45,779 nt of DNA from UBA3871 sp002392265 (GTDB lineage Bacteria; Bacillota; Clostridia; Peptostreptococcales; Anaerovoracaceae): assembly GCA_946614255.1 (NCBI GenBank), contig CAMOGS010000050.1, forward strand, positions 1 to 45,779, in the 5' to 3' direction. Position numbers and translations under genes: made by a program. This document shows, piece by piece, positions 33,343 through 40,581 of this stretch (position 1 is the stretch's first letter; every line of letters starts with the position of its first letter). The notes beneath the pieces are model-generated. The model searched no databases and was not told the DNA's origin. It saw only the letters and a list, made by a program, of their open reading frames with translations.

Positions 33343-34200
33343 CTATTTCATTAAAGCTGCCAGTGCGGCCTCATCAAAATCTGTCTCGGTTAGATTCATT
33401 CCGTCTTCGTCAAACGGGTTAAGCAATAGCCGCGCATTTTCGTCAACAAGTGCTACGCCTGCGCCGGCCGATTCGGGATGCGACGCCGGCGAGATAAATC
33501 CAATCTTTCCCACGCCTATAGGGTATTTAAAGAACTCGATTTCACCTGCCTGTAGCGTTTCGTCTTCCTTTAACGTGGTGCGAAGAGCCGGCATCTTTGC
33601 CCTGATTGCGTCCTCGGTTACCGATTTAAAGCCGCAGCCTTCGCCTCCCACAAGCTCCCTGAATATGATGCTGTATTTATGCTGGAAGGTGAGCTGAAGG
33701 AAATCCATAAGCTCTGTGTCGTTTATCCCCTCGAAGATGTGAACATCGAGAGTTACCGGTGAAAGCCCGGCATCCACGCAAGCGTTAATTCCCGGAATAA
33801 TTTCGTCTATTTCGCCGCCTTCGACAAGCTTGCTGTAAGCCGTGTATTTGAGCGTATCGAGCTGAATGTGCACTGAATCCGCACCGGCCTCTTTCATTAT
33901 CGGCGCAAGCTCTGTCAGTCCGCTGCCGTTAGTAGCAAAAGCCAGCTTTTCCACGCCTTCCGTGGCCTTTATCTTTTGTGTCAGCTTTGCTATGCCTTCG
34001 CGCTGAAGTGTGTCGTCTCCGATTAGCGTAAATCTGTGTATTCCGGCGCTTACAGCCGCGCGCACGATTGCGAGAAGCTGTTCATCCGTAAGCTTTTCCG
34101 AAGCGGTGTTTGTTTCGGGGCGGTATTTGTATTTTATCGTGTGCTCTCCGCCCACATAAAGCTGCAATTCTATTATGTCATTACCTGATTTGTCCTTCAT
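33343..34200 (-). CDS. MoaA-like radical-SAM-fold protein lacking both Fe-S cluster motifs
   Basis: 285 residues that follow MoaA from end to end. LTDEQLLAIVRAAVSAGIHRFTLIGDDTLQREGI (37-70) matches MoaA's LS-E-I...GI-KIRLTGGEPLLR-DI; FATNGSGL, ADSVHIQLDTL, INACVDAGLSPVTLDVHIFEGINDTEL and IGFISPASHP (232-242, MoaA IGFISPVSHPFC) all align in order. Yet the N-terminal CxxxCxxC is replaced by GGEHTIKYKYRPE (17-29), GGE by GDD, and the C-terminal CxxC...C by ESAGAGVALVDE. Only two Cys remain (141, 189). No frameshift is visible and codon structure is intact, so it looks like a maintained pseudoenzyme and not decay. No molybdopterin gene is nearby. It has its own promoter and lies 48 bp upstream of oadA. 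Confidence 0.78.
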   Translation of the reverse strand: MKDKSGNDIIELQLYVGGEHTIKYKYRPETNTASEKLTDEQLLAIVRAAVSAGIHRFTLIGDDTLQREGIAKLTQKIKATEGVEKLAFATNGSGLTELAPIMKEAGADSVHIQLDTLKYTAYSKLVEGGEIDEIIPGINACVDAGLSPVTLDVHIFEGINDTELMDFLQLTFQHKYSIIFRELVGGEGCGFKSVTEDAIRAKMPALRTTLKEDETLQAGEIEFFKYPIGVGKIGFISPASHPESAGAGVALVDENARLLLNPFDEDGMNLTETDFDEAALAALMK

Positions 34201-34236
34201 AGAAAAACCTTCCTTTGTATTTTACTATTAAATTTC

Positions 34237-34265
34237 ATTGTACCTTATTTAGAGTATTCAGTCAA
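34237..34265 (-). promoter_or_regulatory. Sigma-A promoter of the MoaA-like gene
   Basis: TTGACT (34260-34265), 17-bp spacer and TACAAT (34237-34242), 37 bp before the start codon. Confidence 0.75.
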
Positions 34266-34281
34266 CTCAAAATGGGGGCAA

Positions 34282-34346
34282 GGCTAATTTGGGGACAGGC
34301 ACCAAATTGGAAAAAAGGCTAATTTGGGGACAGGCACCAAATTGGA
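34282..34346. repeat. Two identical 30-bp REP-like palindromic repeats
   Basis: The same 30-bp sequence starting GGCTAATTTGGGGACAGG occurs at 34282-34311 and 34317-34346 (period 35). Each holds the inverted repeat AATTTGG/CCAAATT around GGACAGGCA. The core GGGGACAGGCACC resembles palindromes often found scattered beside IS200-like REP-associated transposases. They lie between the convergent-side end of the phosphoesterase gene and the MoaA-like promoter. Confidence 0.8.
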
Positions 34347-34354
34347 AGTGCAAA

Positions 34355-34921
34355 TTAGAAGCGGTCGCTGTAGTTTATGAGGCTGCGCAGGTGGCCGCCG
34401 CTGACCTTTGGCTTTGCCTTGTCTGCCTGCTCACGGGGCTTCTCATAATACAGGATAGCCGCATTTATTTCACCGCCCGCGGTGTCGAGCACCGCGTACG
34501 AGCCGCTGCTTCCATCTGACGGGTAGGTCAGACTGCCCGGGTTCAGAAGTATTATTCCTCCTTCTGTGTCATACACAGGCACGTGGGTGTGCCCGAACAG
34601 CGCAGCCTCGCAGTCAAGCTCCTGAGCGCGGTAAATCAGATTCATGTAATTCAGCTTTACCCGCTGGGCGTGTCCATGTGTCAGAAATATACGCCCAGCC
34701 TCTGTATCCAGAACCTTGAAGTCGCCGCCGTAGTCGCCGTCGCAGTTTCCTAAGACCCCTATAACCTCGCAGCCGAGTTCTTCCTCTATCCTTTCAGCAT
34801 CCCTTGCGTAGTCTCCGAGGTGGATTATTCCACCGTAGGCGGCTTTACCACCCGCAGCCCTATATATGTCGAGAACCTTTTTAATATCTCCGTGAGTGTC
34901 GCTTACTACTAAATATTTCAT
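34355..34921 (-). CDS. YfcE/MJ0936-family metallophosphoesterase
   Basis: 188 residues. VVSDTHGD, IHLGDYARD, VLGNCDGD, FLTHGHAQR and FGHTHVP are the five metal-binding motifs of calcineurin-like phosphodiesterases in the YfcE/Vps29-like branch; NPGSLTYPSDG is the family C-terminal signature. Enzymes of this branch hydrolyse phosphodiesters in vitro with Mn2+; the natural substrate is not established. GGAGG is six bases before the ATG. The gene is flanked on both sides by REP-like repeats. Confidence 0.9.
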   Translation of the reverse strand: MKYLVVSDTHGDIKKVLDIYRAAGGKAAYGGIIHLGDYARDAERIEEELGCEVIGVLGNCDGDYGGDFKVLDTEAGRIFLTHGHAQRVKLNYMNLIYRAQELDCEAALFGHTHVPVYDTEGGIILLNPGSLTYPSDGSSGSYAVLDTAGGEINAAILYYEKPREQADKAKPKVSGGHLRSLINYSDRF

Positions 34922-34941
34922 TTCATTCCTCCAACGCCTAC

Positions 34942-34947
34942 ATTATA
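34942..34947 (-). promoter_or_regulatory. Extended -10 promoter element of the phosphoesterase gene
   Basis: TATAAT preceded by TGG on the minus strand, 20 bp upstream of the start codon. The -35 region falls inside the REP-like repeat (CTGTCC at about 17 bp) and is a poor match. Confidence 0.5.
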
Positions 34948-34954
34948 CCATTTT

Positions 34955-35011
34955 TCCAATCTGGGGACAGACCCCAAAGTGGAATTTTTTCCATTTTGGG
35001 GACAGGTCCCC
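34955..35011. repeat. Second pair of REP-like palindromes between divergent promoters
   Basis: TGGGGACAGACCCCA (34962-34976) is an inverted repeat TGGGG/CCCCA; GGGGACAGGTCCCC (34998-35011) is a near-perfect palindrome GGGGAC/GTCCCC. Both share the core TGGGGACAG with the repeats at 34282 and are separated by GGAATTTTTTCC. They fill the space between the phosphoesterase promoter and the pyrR -35 box. Confidence 0.75.
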
Positions 35012-35013
35012 TC

Positions 35014-35042
35014 TTGACATATTCATCTATATCTAGTATTAT
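35014..35042 (+). promoter_or_regulatory. Strong sigma-A promoter of pyrR-uraA
   Basis: Consensus TTGACA (35014-35019), 17-bp spacer, TATTAT (35037-35042). A leader of about 140 bases follows before the pyrR ATG. Confidence 0.85.
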
Positions 35043-35080
35043 TCTTTTGGGTAAAAAACATCTTTAAGTTGGTACAGAGA

Positions 35081-35167
35081 TGCCGACAAGATTGCATATG
35101 CCGTAGCGAAGCGTAATCTTCGTGTGTCAACATGCTTGCAAATCTTGTCGAGAGGCAGGATTTTTTT
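35081..35167 (+). promoter_or_regulatory. pyrR leader hairpin with T-tract (likely transcription attenuator)
   Basis: A long stem joins CGACAAGATT (35084-35093) to AATCTTGTCG (35141-35150), extended inward by GCA/TGC and ATG/CAT; CGAAG/CTTCG forms an inner hairpin. TTTTTTT follows at 35161-35167, before the pyrR Shine-Dalgarno. The bases GAGAGGC at 35150-35156 resemble the core of PyrR RNA-binding loops. PyrR autoregulation by UMP-dependent attenuation is well known; its operation here is inference. Confidence 0.65.
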
Positions 35168-35188
35168 ATTGCCCAAGGGAGGTTAACG

Positions 35189-35728
35189 ATGTTAAAACTG
35201 AAATCAAAGGTAATGCATGAAGACGAAATCGAAAGAGCATTAAAAAGAATGGCTCATCAGATTACGGAGAAAAACGAAGGCTGTGACAATGTAGTTCTGC
35301 TGGGTATCAAGTCAAGAGGCGTGCCGCTGGCCGAAAAGCTGGCAGCATACATCAAACTATTCGAGGGCGTAGACATACCGGTCGGAAAGCTTGACATCAC
35401 TAGGCACAGAGATGACCTTACCGAATCCGAAAAACCTGAGTTTCACGGCTCAGAGATAAACTTCGAGGTTACGGGCAAGGATGTAATTCTGGTCGATGAT
35501 GTTATCTACACCGGTCGCACGGTCAGGGCGGCGATGGATGCCGTTACCGAGTTCGGAAGAGCCGGTACCATTCAGCTCTGCGTCCTGATAGACAGGGGCT
35601 TTAGGGAGCTTCCTATCAGACCCGACTATGTGGGAAAGAACATTCCTACATCGCGTAGAGAAAAGGTTGTTGTAAAGCTTGCGGAATGCGATGACGAAAC
35701 CGGCGTAACTATTTATGAAGAAGAATAG
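35189..35728 (+). CDS. pyrR: Bifunctional pyr operon attenuation protein / uracil phosphoribosyltransferase
   Basis: 179 residues. The PRPP-binding loop is DVILVDDVIYTGRTVRAAMDA; N-terminal IERALKRMAHQITEKN, GIKSRGVPLAEKL and the C-terminal IPTSRREKVVVKL are PyrR family features. PyrR binds pyr mRNA leaders when UMP is high and so promotes termination; it also has weak uracil phosphoribosyltransferase activity. Start: GGGAGG lies six bases before ATG 35189. The open frame extends upstream to 35132 through the leader hairpin, but that extension has no Shine-Dalgarno and is not family sequence. Confidence 0.95.
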   Translation: MLKLKSKVMHEDEIERALKRMAHQITEKNEGCDNVVLLGIKSRGVPLAEKLAAYIKLFEGVDIPVGKLDITRHRDDLTESEKPEFHGSEINFEVTGKDVILVDDVIYTGRTVRAAMDAVTEFGRAGTIQLCVLIDRGFRELPIRPDYVGKNIPTSRREKVVVKLAECDDETGVTIYEEE

Positions 35729-35771
35729 TTTTTTATCATCAAACTCAGGTCAATAAAAAAGGAGAACAAAA

Positions 35772-37067
35772 ATGAGTAAAGAAAGAAGAATTATTCAAGT
35801 TCAGGAAAGAGTGCCTATCGCGCAAGGCATACCTCTTTCGATTCAGCACACATTCGCTATGTTCAGCGCATCAGTGCTCGTACCTTGGCTCTTTGGCATA
35901 AACGCTTCCATCGTACTGCTGATGAACGGTATCGGCACACTTATATTTATCGCAATCACAAAGGGCAAGGCTCCTGCATATTTAGGCTCCAGCTTTGCAT
36001 TCCTTTCACCTACATTCATTCTGCTCGCCGACCCGAACTACGGCTATCAATACGCACTGGGCGGCTTTGTGGTAACCGGCGCAATCTTCTGCACGGTGGC
36101 AATCATAATTAAGTTTGCCGGCACGCACTGGATTGACATAGTTCTTCCGCCTGCAGCAATGGGCCCGGTTGTAGCTCTCATCGGCCTCGAACTTGCAAAG
36201 ACAGCAGCTTCGAACGGCGGTCTGATTCTTTCCGACACCTACACCGAAATTAATCCAAAGTTCGTTTTGGTATTCATAATCACACTGCTCATGGCAGTAG
36301 CAGGCCAGGTAATCTTCAGAGGCTTTGCATCAGCTATCGCAATTCTGATAGCAATCTGCACAGGCTATGTAATCGCACTCTTCATGGGACTGGTAGATTT
36401 CACACCTGTTGCGGAAGCAAAGATTTTCGGAATCCCGAACTTCCTCTTCCCTAAGTTCGACTTAACTGCAATCTTAATCATAATTCCGGCATCACTTACA
36501 GTAATCTCCGAGCACATCGGCCACCAGGTAGTAACCTCCGAAATCGTTGGCAAGGACCTTCTTAAGGACCCGGGTCTTCACAGATCTCTCCTGTCTGACG
36601 GCGTATCCACAATGCTTTCAGGCTTCTGCGGATCCGTCCCTACCACAACCTACGGCGAGAACATCGGTGTTATGGCAGTAACAAAGGTCTACAGTGTATG
36701 GGTAATCGGCGGCGCTGCAGTATTCAGCATCCTGCTTGCATTCTTCGCACCTGCTTCGGCACTGATTAACTCAATCCCGGCTCCTGTAATGGGCGGTATC
36801 TCATTCCTGCTCTACGGTATGATCGGAGCATCCGGTATCAGATTAATCGTTGACAAAAAAGTAAACTATGCAAAGGCAAGAAACCTCGCAATGACTTCAA
36901 TCGTATTCGTTACAGGTCTCTCCGGAGCATACATCCAGATCGGTGATGTACAGCTGACAGGTATGTGCCTTGCAACCATCGTAGGCATGGCCCTCGGACT
37001 CACATTCTACATCCTCGACAAGCTCAAGGTTACAAACGACAGAGACGAAGCTGATTCTCTTCAGTAG
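35772..37067 (+). CDS. uraA: Uracil permease (NCS2 family)
   Basis: 431 residues with about 14 transmembrane segments. SIQHTFAMFSASVLVPWLFGIN is the NCS2 start; PAYLGSSFAFLSP, the substrate-site Glu in ISEHIGHQVVTSEIVGKDLLKDPGL, the NCS2 motif GFCGSVPTTTYGENIGVMAVT, and the C-terminal helices fit UraA/PyrP uracil:H+ symporters. It is 43 bp after pyrR, with AAAGGAG before the ATG. Uracil import next to PyrR, a uracil phosphoribosyltransferase and UMP sensor, gives a small salvage and control unit; no de novo pyr genes follow, the transcript ends at the terminator. Confidence 0.94.
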   Translation: MSKERRIIQVQERVPIAQGIPLSIQHTFAMFSASVLVPWLFGINASIVLLMNGIGTLIFIAITKGKAPAYLGSSFAFLSPTFILLADPNYGYQYALGGFVVTGAIFCTVAIIIKFAGTHWIDIVLPPAAMGPVVALIGLELAKTAASNGGLILSDTYTEINPKFVLVFIITLLMAVAGQVIFRGFASAIAILIAICTGYVIALFMGLVDFTPVAEAKIFGIPNFLFPKFDLTAILIIIPASLTVISEHIGHQVVTSEIVGKDLLKDPGLHRSLLSDGVSTMLSGFCGSVPTTTYGENIGVMAVTKVYSVWVIGGAAVFSILLAFFAPASALINSIPAPVMGGISFLLYGMIGASGIRLIVDKKVNYAKARNLAMTSIVFVTGLSGAYIQIGDVQLTGMCLATIVGMALGLTFYILDKLKVTNDRDEADSLQ

Positions 37068-37092
37068 TATCGCCTCCATCGGCACAAATAAA

Positions 37093-37131
37093 AAAGCCTT
37101 TCGACAGAAATGCCGAAGGGCTTTATTTTTT
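37093..37131 (+). terminator. Bidirectional terminator between uraA and the GNAT gene
   Basis: AAAGCCTTTCG (37093-37103) pairs with CGAAGGGCTTT (37114-37124) with one G-T pair. It is followed by ATTTTTT on the plus strand, and by a T-run on the minus strand as well (A-run at 37087-37095). Confidence 0.88.
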
Positions 37132-37144
37132 ATACTTTAGTTTC

Positions 37145-37660
37145 CTAAAAATTATATTCAAACAGAACTACATCGGTGAACTCGCTGCTGCCTGCCTTGT
37201 GACGGCAGCTTGTATACTTGCCCGCAAAGCGGAAGCCGCCTTTGAGCAGCGCTATCTGCCAGCTGACATTATCCACCTCAGCATAAGCCTCGAGCCGTGT
37301 AAGCCCATGTACTGACTTCGCAATTTCGACAATCTTGTCCACACATTCATCTCTTACTGCGTTGCGGTCGTAGCCGTCGCCTATTACCAGCACCAGAGTT
37401 GCACTGTGACGGTCTCTGCGCGAAACATCGTCGAGAGTAAGCCTGCCTGCGACATTTCCCTCATCATCAAGAATCAGATAGCTGTAAAACTTGTCTCTTT
37501 TCTGATCCTCAAGAGCCTTTGCCTGATACTCGATATATCTGTTGTACTGATAATAGACCTGGTCTCTGTATATTCCCTGATCGCTGAAAAATTTTTTATT
37601 CGCTCTTTCAAACTCAAAAATTCTCAGAGTATCAGCATCGTTTACCAATTGAAGCTTCAT
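37145..37660 (-). CDS. GNAT-family N-acetyltransferase
   Basis: 171 residues with a RimJ/RimL-like GNAT layout: N-terminal ADTLRIFEFERANKKFFSD, beta strands around FYSYLILDDEGNVAGRLTL, an ATLVLVIGDGYDRNAVRDECVDKI segment in the acetyl-CoA-binding position, and LTRLEAYAEVDNVSWQIALLKGGFRFAGK matching the 'N..S..v..K.GF' motif of the family. Substrate (protein N terminus or small amine) unknown. Last gene of the nifS-mnmA-xthA-AKR-GNAT row. Confidence 0.8.
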   Translation of the reverse strand: MKLQLVNDADTLRIFEFERANKKFFSDQGIYRDQVYYQYNRYIEYQAKALEDQKRDKFYSYLILDDEGNVAGRLTLDDVSRRDRHSATLVLVIGDGYDRNAVRDECVDKIVEIAKSVHGLTRLEAYAEVDNVSWQIALLKGGFRFAGKYTSCRHKAGSSEFTDVVLFEYNF

Positions 37661-37677
37661 AATAGCAACTCCCTTCT

Positions 37678-38691
37678 TTAGAAATATCCGTTGAAAGCCT
37701 TGTAGTTTTCCTTGAGGAGATTCGGAGTATCAAGCCCGTAAGGGCATTTCTTTGCGCAGCTACCGCAGCCTGTGCACTTTTCGATTTTGTGCATTTCCTC
37801 TTTCCAGAAATCCGTCGTGTATTCGGCAATCGGTGCTCTTTGCAGGAACAGCGCCATACGTGCACAGTCCTTTATCAGAATTCCCTGCGGACATGGCATG
37901 CAATAGCCGCAGCCTCTGCAGAAATCCGTCGCCAGAGCCTTTCTGTCAGCATCTATCACAGCCTGAAGTTCAGGCGTCATCATCTGCTGAAAATCATCGG
38001 TGTTGCATGAAAGGAACTCTTCAAGCTCGGACTGCCTCTGGATGCCCCAGATTGGCAGAGCATTCGGGAACTGAGCAAGATATGCATAAGCTGCGCGGCC
38101 GCTCTTTATCAGTCCTCCTGCCATACCCTTCATGCACATAAATCCCATGCCGGCTCTTTCGGAAGCTCTGACAAGCTCCACCTCTTCGGCAGATGCTATA
38201 TAAGAGAACGGAAACTGCAAGGTCTCGTAGATGCCGCTTTCGATTGCTTCCTTTGCCACATGCATGCGGTGGTTCGTGATGCCTATGTGGCGCACCTTTC
38301 CCGCACTTACTGCGTCAGTCATGGCCTTCCACAGTCCGTCTTCGCCGTCCGGCTTTGGACAGAACGGTGGGTTGTGGAACTGCATAATGTCGACATAGTC
38401 GGTCTGAAGCTCTGAAAGTGAGCCGTCCAGCTGCTTTGTAAATTCTTCGCCGGTGAGCGCCATCGACTTTGTGGAAATGTAAAGCTCTTCCCTGATGCCC
38501 TTAAAGGCCTTGCCGATTTTGTGCTCGGAATCGGTATAGAATCTGGCAGTATCGAAAAAGTTTATGCCTGCTTCGAAGGCCTGCCTGAGCAGCTTTACGG
38601 CATCGTCCTCCGCAAGTCTTTGAATCGGCAGCGCGCCAAAGCCGTTTTTGTTAACTGTAATGCCTGTGCGGCCAAGAGTAACTGTCTTCAT
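37678..38691 (-). CDS. Aldo/keto reductase with C-terminal 4Fe-4S ferredoxin domain
   Basis: 337 residues. Residues 1-230 are an AKR barrel: RTGITVNKNGFGALPIQ, INFFDTARFYTDSE (catalytic Asp and Tyr), LYISTKSMALTGEEF (Lys) and YVDIMQFHNP (His). The C terminus carries two Cys clusters, CRGCGYCMPCPQGI and CTGCGSCAKKCPYGL, so electron transfer to or from Fe-S centres is likely. Such fusions are common in anaerobes; substrate unknown. Start: AAGGAG is six bases before the ATG at 38691; an ATG at 38706 overlaps the xthA stop (ATGA) but has no Shine-Dalgarno. Confidence 0.9.
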   Translation of the reverse strand: MKTVTLGRTGITVNKNGFGALPIQRLAEDDAVKLLRQAFEAGINFFDTARFYTDSEHKIGKAFKGIREELYISTKSMALTGEEFTKQLDGSLSELQTDYVDIMQFHNPPFCPKPDGEDGLWKAMTDAVSAGKVRHIGITNHRMHVAKEAIESGIYETLQFPFSYIASAEEVELVRASERAGMGFMCMKGMAGGLIKSGRAAYAYLAQFPNALPIWGIQRQSELEEFLSCNTDDFQQMMTPELQAVIDADRKALATDFCRGCGYCMPCPQGILIKDCARMALFLQRAPIAEYTTDFWKEEMHKIEKCTGCGSCAKKCPYGLDTPNLLKENYKAFNGYF

Positions 38692-38702
38692 TTTGCACTC
38701 CT

Positions 38703-39452
38703 TCATTCTATTTCAAGCTCTACCGGACAATGATCCGACCCGTAAATCTCCGTATGGATTTTCGCGTCTCTAAGGCGCGGTTTTAAGGCTTCAGAGGCAA
38801 GGAAATAGTCTATCCTCCACCCTGCGTTGCGCTCGCGTGCCTTAAATCGGTACGACCACCAGCTGTAGGTCACGGTATCGGGATAAAACAACCTGAACGT
38901 ATCAATCATCCCATCATCAAGGAGGGCTGAAAGCTTTCCCCTCTCCTCGTCGGTAAAGCCCGCATTGTGGTGATTTGCCGTCGGATTTTTGAGATCTATT
39001 TCTTTATGCGCGACATTTAAATCCCCGCAGTATATGACAGGCTTCTTTTTCTCGAGACTCTTTATATATCTGTGCCAGTCGTCCTCCCAGCGCATGCGGT
39101 AGTCGAGTCTTTTAAGCTCGTCCTGCGAGTTTGGCACATAGACCGTAATGAAATAGAAGTCCTCGTATTCGAGAGTGATTACTCTGCCCTCGTGATCGTG
39201 CTCGTCCACACCAATGCCGTAGGTTACCGACAGTGGCTCTTTCTTTGTAAAAATCGCCGTTCCGGAGTAACCCTTCTTTTCGGCATAGTTCCAGTACTGC
39301 CTGTAGCCCGGCAGGTCCATTTCTATCTGACCCTCCTGAAGCTTTGTTTCCTGAAGGCAGAATATATCCGCATCAAGCTCATTAAAGATATCCAGAAAGC
39401 CTTTGCCCATAACGGCGCGCAGGCCGTTTACATTCCAGGATATAAATTTCAT
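38703..39452 (-). CDS. xthA: Exodeoxyribonuclease III
   Basis: 249 residues. FISWNVNGLRAV, IFCLQETKLQ (catalytic Glu), VYVPNSQDELKRLDYR, CGDLNVAHKEIDLKNP (Asp/Asn), and WRIDYFLAS and GSDHCPVELEI (Asp-His) are the AP endonuclease/ExoIII motifs. It removes 3' blocks and cleaves at abasic sites in base excision repair. GAGG lies seven bases before the ATG; the gene is 10 bp after mnmA. Confidence 0.95.
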   Translation of the reverse strand: MKFISWNVNGLRAVMGKGFLDIFNELDADIFCLQETKLQEGQIEMDLPGYRQYWNYAEKKGYSGTAIFTKKEPLSVTYGIGVDEHDHEGRVITLEYEDFYFITVYVPNSQDELKRLDYRMRWEDDWHRYIKSLEKKKPVIYCGDLNVAHKEIDLKNPTANHHNAGFTDEERGKLSALLDDGMIDTFRLFYPDTVTYSWWSYRFKARERNAGWRIDYFLASEALKPRLRDAKIHTEIYGSDHCPVELEIE

Positions 39453-39462
39453 CTTTGCACCT

Positions 39463-40545
39463 CTATTCCACAGTATCTATAATTCCTCCGCCGAGGACAT
39501 TATCTCCGTCGTAGAAAACAACCGACTGCCCCGGAGTGATTGCTCTCTGCGGCTCGTCGAATATGCCCATAATCGTTTTTCCGCCGGTTACTTTAATGTC
39601 CGCAGGCTGCTCCTTTTTTCTGTATCTGGTCATCGCTTTGCAGCGCACTGTTTCGCCTGTTTTCGGTGCCCCCGCTACCCAGCATACATCTATCGCGGTG
39701 AAGGTCTTTTTAAAGACGCTGCTCTCCGGGCCGACAAAAACGGTGTTGGTCTTTACATCCTTGCCCGTCACGAAAATCGGTGCTTCCGCAGCAATCCCCA
39801 GGCCCTTCCTCTGGCCGATGGTGTAGCGGATTGCGCCCTTGTGGCAGCCTATACACTTGCCCTGCTCGTTCACTACCTCGCCCGGCTCGAAGCTCTTTCC
39901 CGTGTAACGCTCGATGAAGCTTACATAGTCGCCGTCCGGCACGAAGCATATGTCCTGGCTGTCAGGCTTGTCGGCATTTAGGAATCCCATCTCCTCGGCT
40001 ATGCGCCGCACCTCGGGCTTGCTTAAGTCCCCGAGAGGGAAAAGTGTGTGTGAAAGCTGCTCACTCGAAAGCTGGTAAAGTACGTAGCTCTGGTCTTTGC
40101 CTGCGTCGAGACCCTTCAAAAGGCGGCAGCTGCCGTCCTCTCCCCGCACAATTCTCGCATAATGCCCGGTTGCGATGTAGTCGCATCCGAGGACCTTTGC
40201 CCTGTGGTATAAAAGGTCGAATTTCATATATCTATTGCAATCGATGCACGGATTCGGTGTGCGTCCGGTGAGGTACTCGCTCACAAATTTATCAATGACG
40301 CGTTCTCTGAAATTATCCTCGTAATTGAAAACATAGTAAGGCATATCCAAGCGATATGCAACACTCTTTGCGTCCTCAACATCCGAGAGAGAGCAGCAAG
40401 TATGCCCTTTAGGCACGTCTATATCCTCATTGTCGTACAGCTTCATCGTGCAGCCGATGCACTCGTAACCCTGTTTTTTCAATAAATATGCCGCAACCGA
40501 GGAGTCCACTCCGCCGCTCATTGCAACTAATACTTTCTCGCTCAA
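39463..40545 (-). CDS. mnmA: tRNA-specific 2-thiouridylase MnmA
   Basis: 360 residues. The PP-loop is AMSGGVDSSVAAYLL; NPCIDCNRYMKFD has the first catalytic Cys and KPDSQDICFVPDGDY the second; TGHYARI and GQRKGLGI are further signatures. MnmA adenylates and thiolates U34 of Lys, Glu and Gln tRNAs (a tRNA-Glu with UUC anticodon is encoded in this window). The start codon is TTG: AGGAG is seven bases upstream and the conserved N terminus begins at once. It is 36 bp after nifS, a pairing known from Bacillus (YrvO-MnmA). Confidence 0.95.
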   Translation of the reverse strand: MSEKVLVAMSGGVDSSVAAYLLKKQGYECIGCTMKLYDNEDIDVPKGHTCCSLSDVEDAKSVAYRLDMPYYVFNYEDNFRERVIDKFVSEYLTGRTPNPCIDCNRYMKFDLLYHRAKVLGCDYIATGHYARIVRGEDGSCRLLKGLDAGKDQSYVLYQLSSEQLSHTLFPLGDLSKPEVRRIAEEMGFLNADKPDSQDICFVPDGDYVSFIERYTGKSFEPGEVVNEQGKCIGCHKGAIRYTIGQRKGLGIAAEAPIFVTGKDVKTNTVFVGPESSVFKKTFTAIDVCWVAGAPKTGETVRCKAMTRYRKKEQPADIKVTGGKTIMGIFDEPQRAITPGQSVVFYDGDNVLGGGIIDTVE

Positions 40546-40581
40546 TTATTATCTCCTAATCGTTTTTCTGTGCTGATATTA

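Noticed and set aside
33343..34200. Functional MoaA for molybdopterin synthesis
   Set aside because: All cluster-binding Cys motifs are missing and there are no other molybdopterin genes in the window.
34282..34346. CRISPR-like array
   Set aside because: Only two 30-bp copies separated by 5 bp, with internal palindromes and no spacers or cas genes; it fits REP-like repeats.
35132..35188. N-terminal extension of pyrR
   Set aside because: It runs through the leader hairpin and T-tract, lacks a Shine-Dalgarno, and PyrR family similarity begins at the ATG at 35189.
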